Positions 26,506 through 36,270 of a DNA stretch of 64,000 nucleotides are shown in pieces. Source of the DNA: Gammaproteobacteria bacterium (GTDB lineage: Bacteria; Pseudomonadota; Gammaproteobacteria; Burkholderiales; Gallionellaceae). Every line of letters begins with the position of its first letter. Within the stretch, counting starts at the first letter, position 1. The notes under the pieces are model-generated. The model worked only from the letters and a program-made list of their open reading frames with translations, searched no databases and was not told the origin of the DNA. Made by a program: the position numbers and the translations under genes. Location: the NCBI GenBank assembly GCA_018819205.1, contig JAHJQE010000096.1:29665-93664 (forward strand), in the 5' to 3' direction.

Positions 26506-27486
26506 TTACTTCATGACTGCCTTGACGAAGCTGTCGTCGATAGTGGTCTCGATGGCGACCGGCTTCTTGATCTGACCGCTCTTGATCAGGATCTCGTTGA
26601 TCACCTCACCGCTGACGAAGTAGGACTTGGTGTCCTTGCCCGGCTTGAACGGCTGGCCCATCTCTTTCAGCGGGATGTTGTACACACCTTCCAGCTGTTC
26701 CAGCACTTCCTTGCCCGACACGCCGATGGCCTTGCCGATGATGTCGGAAGCTTCCTTCGGATGCGACTTCATGTAGGCCAGACCTTCCAGATAGGCCTTG
26801 ATCAGCGCAGTGACTTCCTTGCCGTTCTTCTTGATATACGCCTCGTCGAACACCAGCACGTCAGCGATCAGGCCGGGTGCTTCTTTCGAGGAATAGATCA
26901 CGTGGAACTGCTTGCCGTCACCCATACCGAGGATCTGTGACACGTTCGGCTCGTAGGTCGTACCGGCTGGTACAGCCTTGGAAGCCATTGCGGACGGGAT
27001 CGCTTCCGGTGTCATGTTGATCGGGCTGATGTCCTTGTCGCTCATGCCGTTGATCTTCAGCGCATAAGAGATCAGGAAATCTGAAGGGGACAACGGTGCA
27101 TAGGCGACCTTCTTGCCTTTCAGGTCGGTGATCTTGTTGATCGACATATCCGCCAGCACGGCATCGCCGCCGTTGGAATAGTCGATGGGCATCACCACCT
27201 TGAACACCTGACCCTGCGCCGCCGCACCGATCACTTGGTCGAAGGTCATCAATGCACCGTCCACTGCCTTGCCCGCAACGGCGGAAGGCAGCATGGCCGG
27301 ATCGGCGAAGGTCTGCAGGGTGACTTTCAGGCCCTGCTTCTTGTACATGTCCATGCCTTCTGCCACGTAGAACGGCGAGTAGCCGATCCATGTGGTCAGC
27401 GCGATCTTGACCGGTGTCGCAGCGCCTGCCGAGAACGAAGCCGCCAGCAATGCTACGGCTGCCATAAGTTTCTTGATATCCATCAT
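26506..27486 (-). CDS. ABC transporter substrate-binding protein, NitT/TauT type
   Basis: A 326-residue periplasmic binding protein. A signal peptide ends about residue 23 (SFSAGAATP). The mature part starts VKIALTTWIGYSPFYVAEGMDM, typical of the NMT1/TauA/SsuA-like binding proteins. It is the missing third component for the permease and ATPase at 35.4-37.1 kb, which belong to the same transporter class, and probably delivers guanidine or a related compound. Unlike those, it is encoded about 8 kb downstream, behind a 199-base gap with its own sigma-54-like promoter. AGGAG precedes the ATG by 5 bases. Confidence 0.9.
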   Translation of the reverse strand: MMDIKKLMAAVALLAASFSAGAATPVKIALTTWIGYSPFYVAEGMDMYKKQGLKVTLQTFADPAMLPSAVAGKAVDGALMTFDQVIGAAAQGQVFKVVMPIDYSNGGDAVLADMSINKITDLKGKKVAYAPLSPSDFLISYALKINGMSDKDISPINMTPEAIPSAMASKAVPAGTTYEPNVSQILGMGDGKQFHVIYSSKEAPGLIADVLVFDEAYIKKNGKEVTALIKAYLEGLAYMKSHPKEASDIIGKAIGVSGKEVLEQLEGVYNIPLKEMGQPFKPGKDTKSYFVSGEVINEILIKSGQIKKPVAIETTIDDSFVKAVMK

Positions 27487-27503
27487 GCTATCTCCTGTTT
27501 AAG

Positions 27504-27535
27504 TTGACCAACCGTTACCGGGGGCGGTGTTTACC
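27504..27535 (-). other. Leader hairpin before the binding-protein gene
   Basis: On the minus strand, GGGGG and CCCCC arms enclose nine bases within the predicted 5' leader, followed by GGTAACGG and then the ribosome-binding site. It matches none of the guanidine-I, -II or -III aptamers that I can check by eye. It may be a stabilising 5' hairpin. Confidence 0.4.
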
Positions 27536-27559
27536 CCCACTGACTACAAACCTTTCACA

Positions 27560-27574
27560 GCAGATTGCATGCCA
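27560..27574 (-). promoter_or_regulatory. Sigma-54-like promoter of the binding-protein gene
   Basis: TGGCATG-N4-CTGC on the minus strand keeps GG and GC at exact 10-base spacing. The predicted start is near 27548, giving a leader of about 60 bases. Upstream dyads (GCAT-N7-ATGC near 27660-27675, and a TGCG...CGCA palindrome near 27635-27660) could hold an activator. The match is weaker than the one at 16676. Confidence 0.5.
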
Positions 27575-27685
27575 ACCATGCTGTGCGGCGTTCTGGCCTG
27601 CTCCGCCGGTACTGCCACTGCTTGATACTGTGATCTGCGCACCCGTTTCGGGCGTCGCATACACGCGATGCACGATGTTGGATTG

Positions 27686-28543
27686 CTATGCATCGTTCGC
27701 CTGTGCGATACCCTTTTTCCATTCCTGGAAATGTCCACGCTCCGTGTCGCCCATCCAGGCATTGATCTCCCACAGATCGGCGACCGGCTGTTTCGTGAAA
27801 GGCAGGGTGTGCAAATAACCGTCCGGACCGAACTCGGGTGTCATGCTGCTGAGCGCGCGACCTTCAGCCAATTGCACGCTCCAGATCGCCTCCCAATAAC
27901 GCTGATGTGAGGCCAGCGCCGCGGCATATTCCGGTGCAGCCGGATGCGGCACCTGTGGCCCTTGGTCATAGCCGACGCGCGCGTGGATGTGGTGCGCATG
28001 TTTCGCCACCTCCAGTACGGCATCCCAGTCGTCATCCAGTTGCCGTTCCAGCACCACCACCCAGTGGCTGAAATCGCAGGTGAGCTTCAGTTCCGGCAAG
28101 CGTTCCAGCACAGCCAGCGTGACCCACGGGTTGAACAGCGAACGGCTGCGATGCGTCTCGAAACTGCACGCGATGCCCATGCGTGCCGCGATCTCCTGCG
28201 ACTCACCGAGGAAACGCACGCTCTGCTCCAGCGTCCACGCATCGCAACCGCCGATCACCGTGACCCATTGCGGATCGAGTGAGCGGCCCAGTTGCAACTG
28301 GCGTTCGACATCGGCGATGTGTTCCAGCACCGTGTCATGGCGGCGCGGCACATAGTTGCCGCCGGTGACGATCTCCTGGATGTAGGCCAGCCCGCGCGCC
28401 TGCAACACGTCGCGCAATTCGTCGCGCGGCAGGTTATCGGCATTGCCTTCCAACCCGGCGAAGCCTGCGTCCAGCGCCTGTGCGGCCGCGACATCCAGTG
28501 CGCCCTGATGTCCCCACATCGTCTTGTACAGTTGCAGTTCCAT
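27686..28543 (-). CDS. Sugar phosphate isomerase/epimerase-like TIM-barrel protein
   Basis: A 285-residue protein of the xylose-isomerase-like TIM-barrel (AP endonuclease family 2) superfamily. Family metal-site features can be seen: Glu in AGLEGNAD, His/Glu in CSFETHRSR, Asp-His in TCDFSHW, and a HIHARVG strand with the last metal ligands. The start at 28543 lies 2 bases after the allophanate hydrolase stop, with no room for another start. The superfamily includes sugar epimerases, hydroxypyruvate isomerases and phosphate-free hydrolases. The role in a guanidine operon is unknown; a handling step for a guanidino-sugar or carbonyl side product is only speculation. Confidence 0.8.
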   Translation of the reverse strand: MELQLYKTMWGHQGALDVAAAQALDAGFAGLEGNADNLPRDELRDVLQARGLAYIQEIVTGGNYVPRRHDTVLEHIADVERQLQLGRSLDPQWVTVIGGCDAWTLEQSVRFLGESQEIAARMGIACSFETHRSRSLFNPWVTLAVLERLPELKLTCDFSHWVVVLERQLDDDWDAVLEVAKHAHHIHARVGYDQGPQVPHPAAPEYAAALASHQRYWEAIWSVQLAEGRALSSMTPEFGPDGYLHTLPFTKQPVADLWEINAWMGDTERGHFQEWKKGIAQANDA

Positions 28544-28545
28544 GC

Positions 28546-30309
28546 TCAGGCGCCGCGCTGTGCCAGATACGCGCGCCAGCCGCCGTAGCCAGTGATGTCT
28601 TCCGCCTCCGCGACTGCGTACTGCTCGCACATGAAACCCGCTACCGATGTTCCGTCCGCAAGCATCAGCGTGCCGATGCCGAGCGGAGCGGGAATGCCCG
28701 CCACAAAAGAACCGAACTCGCGGTCTGCCATCTCCCACACTTCCACTGCGATGGCATCGCCGCCCTGTGCCACGCGCACCATGCCGGGACGATACGGCGG
28801 GCCGCCGGGCAGGGCATACAGTTTGTAATCGGGGCTGCTGTGCGTGCGTGCGACCAGATGTGCGCCGCGACTGGTGAGCTGATGATTGAGCGGCAGACCT
28901 GCGAGGTGTGCACCGCACACCGCGACACGCACGCGACCGCCTTGCACCTGCGGCAGCGGCAGGTCCGGGCTTGAGCTGTGGCTCAGACGTTCTGCCAGTT
29001 GCAGCAGCGGCACATCCTGATGCGCCTGCGCCACCAGCGTGACACCGAACGGCAGGCCGTCCTGCTGAAAACCGGCAGGCACCGCGAGCGCCGCGCAATC
29101 CAGCAGATTCATGAAGTTGGTGTAATAGCCCAAGTTCGCATTCAGCCTGATCGGGTCGGCTTCCATCTCGGCGATGCGATAGATGGTGCCGGCGGTCGGC
29201 GTCACCAGACAGTCGATCTTGCCCCAGGTCAGAGCGGCTTCGGCGCGCAAGGCTTGCAGTTTGTACATTCCGTCAAAGGTGTCGGCGGCGGAGAACTTCT
29301 TTGCCCCCGCGATGATCTCGCGCACCACGGGATTGATCGCATCGGCATGTGCATCGAAGAATTCACGGATCGCGGCATAGCGTTCCGCCACCCAGGGGCC
29401 CTCGTACAACAACCGCGCAGATTTCAGGAAGGGCAGGAAATCGATCTCCACTTTCTGTCCGCCGCTGGCTTCCATTGCCGCGACACTTTTCTGGAACAGC
29501 ACCGCCGCATCCTGATTGCCGAAGAACTGCAATTGATCCGCACGCGGCACACCGAAACGGAAAGACTCGGCGCGACCAAAATCGAAACCATGAGTGAGCG
29601 CCTGACGCGAATAGGCATCCTGTTCGTCCAGCATCGTTGCGACAGACAGCACGGTAGATGCGTCCGCCGTGTTGAGCGCGAAGATGGACACGCAATCCAG
29701 CGAGCGGCAGGCAGGCACCACGCCACGCGTGGAGAGCCAGCCGCGCGTGGGCTTCACGCCGACCAGATTGTTGAATGCGGCCGGTACGCGACCTGAGCCG
29801 GCAGTGTCGGTGCCCAGACTGAAACTCACCTGCCCCAGCGCGACCGCCACCGCCGAACCGGAGCTGGAACCGCCCGAGATGTAATCCGGGTCATACGCAT
29901 TGCGGCAGGCACCATGCGGTGAGCGCGTACCGTTCAGACCGGTGGCGAACTGGTCGAGGTTGGTCTTGCCGATGGGGATCGCCCCGGCGTTGATGAGCAG
30001 ACGCACCACCGTCGCATGCCGTTGCGGATGGTAGGCGTACTCGGCACAACCGGCCGTTGTCGGCGCACCGGCCAGATCGATGTTGTCCTTGATGGCGAAT
30101 GGGATGCCATACAGCGGCAACTCGGCCGGGTTCTTGTCCATCAAAGCGGCAACATAATTTTCAATTTCTTCCAGCGGCAAGCGATAGATCCACACATGGT
30201 GCGGATCGTCGCCGATGCGCGCGACGATGTCCTGCATCACTTCGCGCGGATGGATCTCACCGGCCAGATAACGGCGGCGCAGGGTGGCGATGTTCAGATC
30301 GTGCTTCAT
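28546..30309 (-). CDS. atzF: Allophanate hydrolase
   Basis: This 587-residue amidase-signature enzyme splits allophanate (urea-1-carboxylate) to ammonia and CO2. The catalytic residues are visible: Lys74 (FAIKDNID), the cis-Ser in GGSSSGS at 148-150 and the nucleophile Ser172 in DTAGSGR. The extra C-terminal domain (about 460-587: VAVCGAHLAGLPLNHQL, then YKLYALP) is the decarboxylating domain of AtzF-type enzymes. The start at 30309 follows AGGA. A longer GTG start at 30327 would overlap the carboxylase stop by 11 bases and has no better signal. It acts directly after carboxylation and deimination of guanidine, or after urea carboxylation. Confidence 0.94.
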   Translation of the reverse strand: MKHDLNIATLRRRYLAGEIHPREVMQDIVARIGDDPHHVWIYRLPLEEIENYVAALMDKNPAELPLYGIPFAIKDNIDLAGAPTTAGCAEYAYHPQRHATVVRLLINAGAIPIGKTNLDQFATGLNGTRSPHGACRNAYDPDYISGGSSSGSAVAVALGQVSFSLGTDTAGSGRVPAAFNNLVGVKPTRGWLSTRGVVPACRSLDCVSIFALNTADASTVLSVATMLDEQDAYSRQALTHGFDFGRAESFRFGVPRADQLQFFGNQDAAVLFQKSVAAMEASGGQKVEIDFLPFLKSARLLYEGPWVAERYAAIREFFDAHADAINPVVREIIAGAKKFSAADTFDGMYKLQALRAEAALTWGKIDCLVTPTAGTIYRIAEMEADPIRLNANLGYYTNFMNLLDCAALAVPAGFQQDGLPFGVTLVAQAHQDVPLLQLAERLSHSSSPDLPLPQVQGGRVRVAVCGAHLAGLPLNHQLTSRGAHLVARTHSSPDYKLYALPGGPPYRPGMVRVAQGGDAIAVEVWEMADREFGSFVAGIPAPLGIGTLMLADGTSVAGFMCEQYAVAEAEDITGYGGWRAYLAQRGA

Positions 30310-30316
30310 AGCGTCC

Positions 30317-33300
30317 TCACACCTCACCCTGGATGACCAGCAGGTCCTGACCTGCCGCGACCTGACCGCCGGTGCGGCAACTCATCTGGATCACCTCGCC
30401 GTCGCACGGTGCGACCACGGCGATCTCCATCTTCATCGACTCGATCACCACCAGCGTGTCACCCGCTTTGACCTTGCTGCCCACTCCGGCCGGGATCGCC
30501 CACACATTGCCTGCGACGTGTGCCGCGACCGCACGGCTGCCGGGCGGCAGGTCGAGTTCGCTGTCCGCACCGGCCTCTGCCACGCTGCTGTCGCTCGCGT
30601 ATTCGGCCTGACCGTTGGCCTTCCACATCTCGCGCTCGGCCGCGAAGGCGGCACGCTGTGTGTCGCGGAATGCGCTGATCTCTTTATCGTTGTCCTGCAG
30701 ATACCGGTTGTAGTCCTTCAGACTGAAAGTGCTCTCTTCGACCTTGAGCTGGAAGCGGCCGGCCACGAAGTCTTCGCGCATCTTCAGCAGTTCCTGCTCA
30801 GACACCGGGTAGAAGCGGATCTGGTCGAAGAAGCGCAGCAGCCATGGCTTGCCTTCCTTGAAGTCCCGCGTCTGCTTGTAACGGTTCCACATCTGGATGG
30901 TGCGGCCGACGAACTGGTAACCGCCGGGACCTTCCATGCCGTACACGCACATGTAAGCGCCGCCGATGCCGACCGCGTTCTCCGGCGTCCAGGTGCGCGC
31001 CGGGTTGTATTTGGTGGTGACCAGACGGTGACGCGGATCGAGCGGCGTGGCCACCGGCGCACCGAGATACACGTCGCCCAACCCCATCACCAGATAGCTC
31101 GCCTCGAACACAATGTTCTTCACCGTCTCGATATCCTCGATGCCGTTGATGCGGCGGATGAACTCGATGTTGCTCGGGCACCAAGGGGCATCCTTGCGCA
31201 CCGACTGCATGTATTTCTCGATGGCCAGCTTGGTGGACGGATCGTCCCATGACAACGGCAGGTGCACGATGCGGGTCGGCACCTGCATGTCGTCTATCGG
31301 CGGCAGTTTCTTCTCGGCCTTGACCAGCAGCTTCACCAGCGCCTCGCGCGCCAGCACACGGCTGTCGAAATGGATCTGCAGCGAACGGATGCCCGGTGTC
31401 AGGTCGAGGATGCCGGGCAGGCTGCCGTCGGTTACCGCGCCCTGCACCCATTCCATCAGCGCATGCACGCGGAAGCGCAGGTTGAGGTCGAGCACCAGCG
31501 GGCCGTATTCGATGAGCAGATTGCGGTCGCCGGACTGGCGATACACCACCTGCACCTGTTCTCCCTTGGCGGGGATGGTATGCACGATGGGGCTACCCAT
31601 CTTTTGCTCAGCCGGGTAGTCGTCGATCTGCTGCGGCAATTGCAGTTGCGCGATGGTCGCGTCCTGCAAGCGTTCCAGATGGTTGGCCTGTTGCAGCGAC
31701 ATGAAACGGAAACGCACCGTATCGCCCGGGCGCAGCTGGCCCATCTTCCACAACTCGGCCTGCACGATGGTGACCGGGCACACGAAGCCGCCCAGGCTGG
31801 GACCGTCCGGGCCGAGGATGACCGGCATGTCGCCGGTGAAATCCACCGCGCCGATGGCATAGGCGTTGTCGTGGATGTTGGACGGATGCAGCCCCGCCTC
31901 GCCGCCGTCCTGCCGCGCCCATTGCGGCTTGGGGCCGATCAGGCGCACGCCGGTGCGGCTGGAGTTGTAGTGCACCTCCCAGTCGGTGGCGAAGAAGGTC
32001 GCTATATCGGCTGGAGTGAAGAAATCGGGCGCGCCGTGCGGGCCGTATAGCACACCGATCTCCCATTGCTTGCTGTAGCTCGGCAACAGCTCGGACGGCA
32101 ACGTGCGCTGCTCATAAGTTTCCGATGCCACACCCAGGTGAAGCACATCACCGGTGCGCAAGGTGCGCCCGCCGTGACCGCCGAACTGGCCCAGCGTGAA
32201 GGTGGATCTGCTGCCCAGATAATCCGGCACGTCGAAACCGCCCGCCGCCGCCAGATAGCTGCGGCAACCGCCGCCCTGTACCGCGCCCAGGCGCAGCACG
32301 CTGCCAGCCTTCACCGCATGGCTGCGCCAGAATTTCAGCGGCTTGCCGTCCAGCTCGGCTTTCATGTCAGCGCCGGTCAGCGCGATCACGATGTCCTGGT
32401 TGAACTTCAGCGTCGGGCCGGACACGGTCAGTTCCAGTCCGGCGGCCTCGGCCGCATTGCCCACCAGCTGGTTACCCAGACGGAACGCCAGCGCATCCAT
32501 AGGACCGGAAGGCGGCACGCCGATGTTCCAGTAACCGAGACGGCCGGGATAGTCCTGGATGCTGCTCTGCACACCGGGTTCCAGTACGTCGATGGTATGC
32601 GGCTGGTAGTGGAAACCGTTCAGGTAGCGCGTGATCTGCCGGCCTTCGGCGAACACATTGTCGGCCACGATCTGGCGCAGGTAATCGAGGTTGGTCTCGA
32701 TGCCGTCCACGCGCGTTTCGGCCAGCGCCGCACTCATCTTCTCCAGTGCGGACTCGCGGTTCATCGCCTTGACGATGATCTTGGCGATCATCGGGTCATA
32801 GTAGGGCGGCACTTCGCTGCCGCGCTCCACCCAGGTCTCGTTGCGTGCATTGGCGGAGAATTCGACGCCGCTCAGCACGCCGCTGGAAGGCTGGAAGTTC
32901 TTGTTCGGGTCTTCCGCATACAGGCGCACCTGGATGGATGAACCCTTGGGCTTGATCTCGATGTTCACCAGCGCGGGTAACTCACCTGCGGCCTGTAACA
33001 TCATCCACTCGACCAGATCGACACCGGTCACTTCTTCGGTGACGCCGTGCTCCACCTGCAAGCGCGTGTTCACTTCGAGGAAGTAGAACTCGCCGCTCAA
33101 GGCATCGAATACGAACTCCACCGTGCCTGCTGACTGGTAGCCGACGGCCTTGCCCAAACGCACGGCCGTATCCAGCAGATGCTTTCTGACTTCCGGGGTG
33201 ATGTTGGGCGCGGGCGTCTCTTCGATCACCTTCTGGTTGCGGCGCTGCACCGAGCAGTCGCGCTCGCCCAGTGCGATCACGCCGCCTTTGCCGTCACCGA

Positions 33301-33937
33301 ACAACTGCACTTCGATGTGGCGCGCATGCTCGACATACTTCTCCAGATAGATGCCGGCGTCCTTGAAGTTGGCGCGTGCCAGACGTTCCACCGACTGGAA
33401 CGCTTCGCTCAGTTCGTCCGCGCTCCAGCACAGGCGCATGCCGATACCGCCGCCACCTGCCGTGCTCTTGATCATCACCGGGTAGCCGATGCGCGAGGCC
33501 TCGGCATGCGCGTGCCCGACGTCGGTCAGCAGTCCGCTGCCCGGCAACAATGGCACACCGTTCTGTTCGGCCAGCTCGCGCGCGGTGTGCTTCAGGCCGA
33601 AGCGGCGCATCTGGTCCGGTGTCGGGCCGATGAACACCACGCCTGCTTGTGCGCATTGTTCAGCAAAGCCCGCGTTCTCGGACAGGAAACCGTAGCCGGG
33701 ATGGATAGCCTGCGCGCCGATCTTCAATGCGACTTCGAGGATGTGCTCGCCGCGCAGATAACTGTCCGCTGCGGCTGCAGTGCCGATGCATACGGCTTCG
33801 TCCGCCATCTGCACATGCAGCGAACGGGCATCGGCTTCCGAATACACCGCCACGGAGCGGACACCCATCTTGTTCAGGGTGCGGATGATGCGGCAGGCGA
33901 TCGCGCCGCGATTGGCTATCAAGACTTTATCGAACAT
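30317..33937 (-). CDS. Biotin-dependent guanidine/urea carboxylase
   Basis: This 1206-residue, ATP- and biotin-dependent carboxylase is of the urea carboxylase type. Domains in order: biotin carboxylase (about 1-450, with the ATP loop [11 protein letters not shown]), the KipA/KipI-like carboxyltransferase region (about 455-1100), and a biotin carrier domain with the biotinyl lysine K1169 in ESMKME. Enzymes of this group found behind guanidine riboswitches and beside the deiminase pair prefer guanidine over urea. Here both guanidine-I and guanidine-II elements precede it, which makes guanidine carboxylase the better call. The ribosome-binding site (AGGTGAAG) can be masked by the P2 strand of the guanidine-II element. 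Confidence 0.92.
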   Translation of the reverse strand: MFDKVLIANRGAIACRIIRTLNKMGVRSVAVYSEADARSLHVQMADEAVCIGTAAAADSYLRGEHILEVALKIGAQAIHPGYGFLSENAGFAEQCAQAGVVFIGPTPDQMRRFGLKHTARELAEQNGVPLLPGSGLLTDVGHAHAEASRIGYPVMIKSTAGGGGIGMRLCWSADELSEAFQSVERLARANFKDAGIYLEKYVEHARHIEVQLFGDGKGGVIALGERDCSVQRRNQKVIEETPAPNITPEVRKHLLDTAVRLGKAVGYQSAGTVEFVFDALSGEFYFLEVNTRLQVEHGVTEEVTGVDLVEWMMLQAAGELPALVNIEIKPKGSSIQVRLYAEDPNKNFQPSSGVLSGVEFSANARNETWVERGSEVPPYYDPMIAKIIVKAMNRESALEKMSAALAETRVDGIETNLDYLRQIVADNVFAEGRQITRYLNGFHYQPHTIDVLEPGVQSSIQDYPGRLGYWNIGVPPSGPMDALAFRLGNQLVGNAAEAAGLELTVSGPTLKFNQDIVIALTGADMKAELDGKPLKFWRSHAVKAGSVLRLGAVQGGGCRSYLAAAGGFDVPDYLGSRSTFTLGQFGGHGGRTLRTGDVLHLGVASETYEQRTLPSELLPSYSKQWEIGVLYGPHGAPDFFTPADIATFFATDWEVHYNSSRTGVRLIGPKPQWARQDGGEAGLHPSNIHDNAYAIGAVDFTGDMPVILGPDGPSLGGFVCPVTIVQAELWKMGQLRPGDTVRFRFMSLQQANHLERLQDATIAQLQLPQQIDDYPAEQKMGSPIVHTIPAKGEQVQVVYRQSGDRNLLIEYGPLVLDLNLRFRVHALMEWVQGAVTDGSLPGILDLTPGIRSLQIHFDSRVLAREALVKLLVKAEKKLPPIDDMQVPTRIVHLPLSWDDPSTKLAIEKYMQSVRKDAPWCPSNIEFIRRINGIEDIETVKNIVFEASYLVMGLGDVYLGAPVATPLDPRHRLVTTKYNPARTWTPENAVGIGGAYMCVYGMEGPGGYQFVGRTIQMWNRYKQTRDFKEGKPWLLRFFDQIRFYPVSEQELLKMREDFVAGRFQLKVEESTFSLKDYNRYLQDNDKEISAFRDTQRAAFAAEREMWKANGQAEYASDSSVAEAGADSELDLPPGSRAVAAHVAGNVWAIPAGVGSKVKAGDTLVVIESMKMEIAVVAPCDGEVIQMSCRTGGQVAAGQDLLVIQGEV

Positions 33938-33949
33938 GGTTCTTCACCT

Positions 33950-33999
33950 GTATCGCAGGTCGTCCTGCGTATTGGTCAGGCATCCGGTCGTCCGGATGC
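33950..33999 (-). promoter_or_regulatory. Candidate guanidine-II (mini-ykkC) riboswitch before the carboxylase gene
   Basis: On the minus strand the gap after the deiminase gene folds into two perfect hairpins with identical ACGA tetraloops. P1 has an 8-bp stem (GCATCCGG / CCGGATGC, 33980-33999) and P2 a 6-bp stem (CGCAGG / CCTGCG, 33954-33969), joined by a 10-base linker. Two hairpins with ACGR loops define guanidine-II riboswitches. Just after P2 the sequence ACCTGCGATACAGGT shows that the 3' arm of P2 can instead pair with AGGT of the ribosome-binding site, so ligand-stabilised P2 would switch translation on. The aptamer call rests on pattern, not on a covariance search. Confidence 0.85.
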
Positions 34000-34008
34000 G
34001 CGGATTCA

Positions 34009-34656
34009 TCAAGCAGCGGCGTCCCAGATCAGCAACTGCACCGGCGTCGGGTTGTAGGCGTTGCAGGGGTTGTTCAGTTGCGGGCAGTTGGAGATCAGCA
34101 CGAACACATCCATCTCGGCGCGCATCTCGACATACTTGCCGGCTGCGGAGATGCCGTCGGCGAAGGTCAGCTCGCCCTGCGGTGTCACCGGCACGTTCAT
34201 GAAGAAGTTCACATTGGCAGTAAGGTCGCGCTTGTCCATGCCGCAATCGCAATGGCCCAAGGCGTGCAGGAAGCTGTCGCGGCAGCTGTGCATGTATTTC
34301 TTGTCGGTGGCGTAACGCACCGAGTTGCTCTCGGCGGCGCAGGCACCGCCCAAGGTGTCGTGACGGCCGCAGGTATCAGCGACGATGGTCATCAGCACAT
34401 TGCCTTCGGTGGACATCAGCTTGGTGCCGGCAGTGAGGTAGAGGTTGCCCTGTTCGCGGATGGTATCCACCGCGCTGTAGCGCTCCTGCGGATCGCGTGC
34501 GCTGTAGAACAGGGTGTCCACAGCCTGATTGCCTTCCAGGTCGAGGATGCGGAACACCTGTCCGCGCTTCACTTCATGCAGCCAGGATTCACCGGCGGGC
34601 AGCACCAGGTCATAGCTGGCCTGTTGCGGGTTCAGTTTGCTTTCAACGATGCTCAT
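34009..34656 (-). CDS. Urea carboxylase-associated protein (carboxyguanidine deiminase subunit, DUF1989)
   Basis: A 215-residue protein of the DUF1989 'urea carboxylase-associated' family. The fold is marked by [28 protein letters not shown] and the cysteine-rich metal region [11 protein letters not shown] with [12 protein letters not shown]. Published work on guanidine users showed that the two paralogous UAAP proteins form a carboxyguanidine deiminase (CgdAB) that turns carboxyguanidine into allophanate and ammonia, the step between the carboxylase and allophanate hydrolase. Which subunit this one is was not assigned. The start at 34656 has AGGAGAG 4 bases upstream; it follows its paralogue by 14 bases. 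Confidence 0.88.
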   Translation of the reverse strand: MSIVESKLNPQQASYDLVLPAGESWLHEVKRGQVFRILDLEGNQAVDTLFYSARDPQERYSAVDTIREQGNLYLTAGTKLMSTEGNVLMTIVADTCGRHDTLGGACAAESNSVRYATDKKYMHSCRDSFLHALGHCDCGMDKRDLTANVNFFMNVPVTPQGELTFADGISAAGKYVEMRAEMDVFVLISNCPQLNNPCNAYNPTPVQLLIWDAAA

Positions 34657-34670
34657 GTTCTCTCCTGCGC

Positions 34671-35399
34671 TCAACGGAACAACAGTTCGGTGTTGTGGAA
34701 GCCGCGCACGTTCTCGGGACGGAAGTTGCGGCACAGGTCTTGTTCGTCCGGCGTGCCGCAGCGCCATGCCTGCAGCAACACCGGCTTGGGGGCGTAGTCG
34801 GGATTCGGGTCAAGCGGATGCTGGGTGGCGCTCAACACCACCAGCACGTCCATCTCGAAACGCAGTTCGACGAATGCACCTGCTTTTGAATGGTTCGCCG
34901 CGAAGTGCAGTCCGCCACTCTCGTCGCTACTCACCTTGCTGAAGAAGTTCACGTTGGGCACGATGTCGCGCTTGCCCAATCCCCACTTGCCCAGCTCGAT
35001 CAGCATGCTGTCGCGTGCGTTGCGGTGCATGGCGTTGCGCGCCTGCTGGTAATCGGCCTTGCCGTATCTCTTCTCCACCAGCGCGGCGTTGCTCATGCCG
35101 CTGATGGTGTCGTGCCAGCCCACGCTGTCGCCGATGACCGAGGCCAGCACGCGCCCCATGTCGGAATACAGCACGAAGCCGGTGGTGAGATGCGCGGTGT
35201 GCTGCGCCTTCAGCGTGTCCGGCATGTTGTAGCGCTCCAGCTTCTCTTCCTGGTTGTAGAACAGCGCGCTCAGGTTGGCGCCGCCTTCCACATCGGTGAG
35301 GCGCAAGGCGGTGCCGCGCTTCATCACGAAGGAGCTATGCGCACCGCCGGGAAGCGTCTCTTCCCACAGCAGATTGGTTTTGGATAAGTGTTCAGTCAT
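34671..35399 (-). CDS. Urea carboxylase-associated protein (carboxyguanidine deiminase partner subunit, DUF1989)
   Basis: A 242-residue paralogue of the neighbouring DUF1989 protein, with the matching blocks [29 protein letters not shown] and [12 protein letters not shown], and [17 protein letters not shown]. It lacks the paralogue's GHCDCG cysteines at the corresponding place, so the two subunits have diverged and probably only one carries the full metal site. They are expected to act as a heteromeric deiminase. The start at 35399 was chosen over 35414 for its AGGA at 8-base spacing; the longer start would overlap the ATPase stop. Confidence 0.87.
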   Translation of the reverse strand: MTEHLSKTNLLWEETLPGGAHSSFVMKRGTALRLTDVEGGANLSALFYNQEEKLERYNMPDTLKAQHTAHLTTGFVLYSDMGRVLASVIGDSVGWHDTISGMSNAALVEKRYGKADYQQARNAMHRNARDSMLIELGKWGLGKRDIVPNVNFFSKVSSDESGGLHFAANHSKAGAFVELRFEMDVLVVLSATQHPLDPNPDYAPKPVLLQAWRCGTPDEQDLCRNFRPENVRGFHNTELLFR

Positions 35400-35410
35400 C
35401 TCGTCGTTCC

Positions 35411-36262
35411 TCATTGCATGTCGTTCTGTTGTGCGGCTTGCTGTGTCATGCGTTCCAGCAGTTCGTAATCGGTGTGCATACCGGCGGTCTCGCGGATGCG
35501 GGTCAGGATGGCTTTCTTCTGCTGCAGGAAGCCGGGATCAAGCTTCATGTCCTGATTGCGCTCTTCCGGCAGCTCGACCTGATAGATGCTGTCGACACGG
35601 CCCGGTCGCGGCGCCATCACCACCACGCGCTGCCCCAGGTAGATGGCTTCTTCCACGTCATGGGTGACGAATACGATGGTGGTCTTCTCCAGCTTGGAGA
35701 CGTGCAGGATCATGTCGTGCATCACTTCCCGCGTCTGTGCATCCAGTGCGCCGAACGGCTCGTCCATCAACAGGATCTGCGGACGCGGCAGTAGGGCGCG
35801 CGCGATGGCGACACGCTGCTGCATGCCGCCGGAGAGCTGGTTGGGATAGGCGTCGCGCACGTGGTTCAAACCCATCAGGTTGATCAAGGCATCGGCGCGT
35901 CCCGACGCGGCTTCGACATCCGACGAGGTCAGATCTTCACGACCGGCACGCAGCTTGCGGCTGAACTTGATGTTCTCCGTCACCGTCAGCCAGGGGTACA
36001 GGCTGTAATGCTGGAACACCATGGCACGGTCCACGCCGGGTCCGTTGATGTCCACGCCATCCACCTTGATGCTGCCGGATGACAAGGTCTCCAGACCGCC
36101 GATGCAGCGCAGCAAAGTGGACTTGCCGCAGCCCGACGCGCCGACGAAGGTGACGAACTCGTTGCTGCCGATCTCCAGATTCACTTCCTGCAGGGCGACG
36201 ATGGCCTTGTCGCCGCTGCCGAAGGTCTTGTGTGCTGCCTGTATGCTGATCTTGATGGTCAT
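35411..36262 (-). CDS. ABC transporter ATPase, NitT/TauT type
   Basis: A 283-residue ATP-binding subunit. Walker A is GASGCGKST (about 41-49), the signature LSGGMQQR, Walker B ILLMDEPFGALD and the switch His in VTHDVEEA. It is close to TauB/SsuB/NrtD-like ATPases. With the permease next to it and the binding protein at 26.5 kb it forms a complete importer. Position directly under the guanidine-I riboswitch points to guanidine, or a compound giving rise to it, as the cargo. It starts 8 bases after the permease stop. Confidence 0.93.
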   Translation of the reverse strand: MTIKISIQAAHKTFGSGDKAIVALQEVNLEIGSNEFVTFVGASGCGKSTLLRCIGGLETLSSGSIKVDGVDINGPGVDRAMVFQHYSLYPWLTVTENIKFSRKLRAGREDLTSSDVEAASGRADALINLMGLNHVRDAYPNQLSGGMQQRVAIARALLPRPQILLMDEPFGALDAQTREVMHDMILHVSKLEKTTIVFVTHDVEEAIYLGQRVVVMAPRPGRVDSIYQVELPEERNQDMKLDPGFLQQKKAILTRIRETAGMHTDYELLERMTQQAAQQNDMQ

Positions 36263-36270
36263 CGTTCGCC

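Noticed and set aside
27487..27685. A third guanidine riboswitch before the binding-protein gene
   Set aside because: The leader has GGTAACGG and a G5/C5 hairpin, but no pair of ACGR-loop hairpins, no ykkC blocks and no guanidine-III pseudoknot sequence.
34671..35399. The two DUF1989 proteins as generic urea-degradation proteins
   Set aside because: Their place under guanidine riboswitches and beside the carboxylase fits the carboxyguanidine deiminase role better than a urea-only path.
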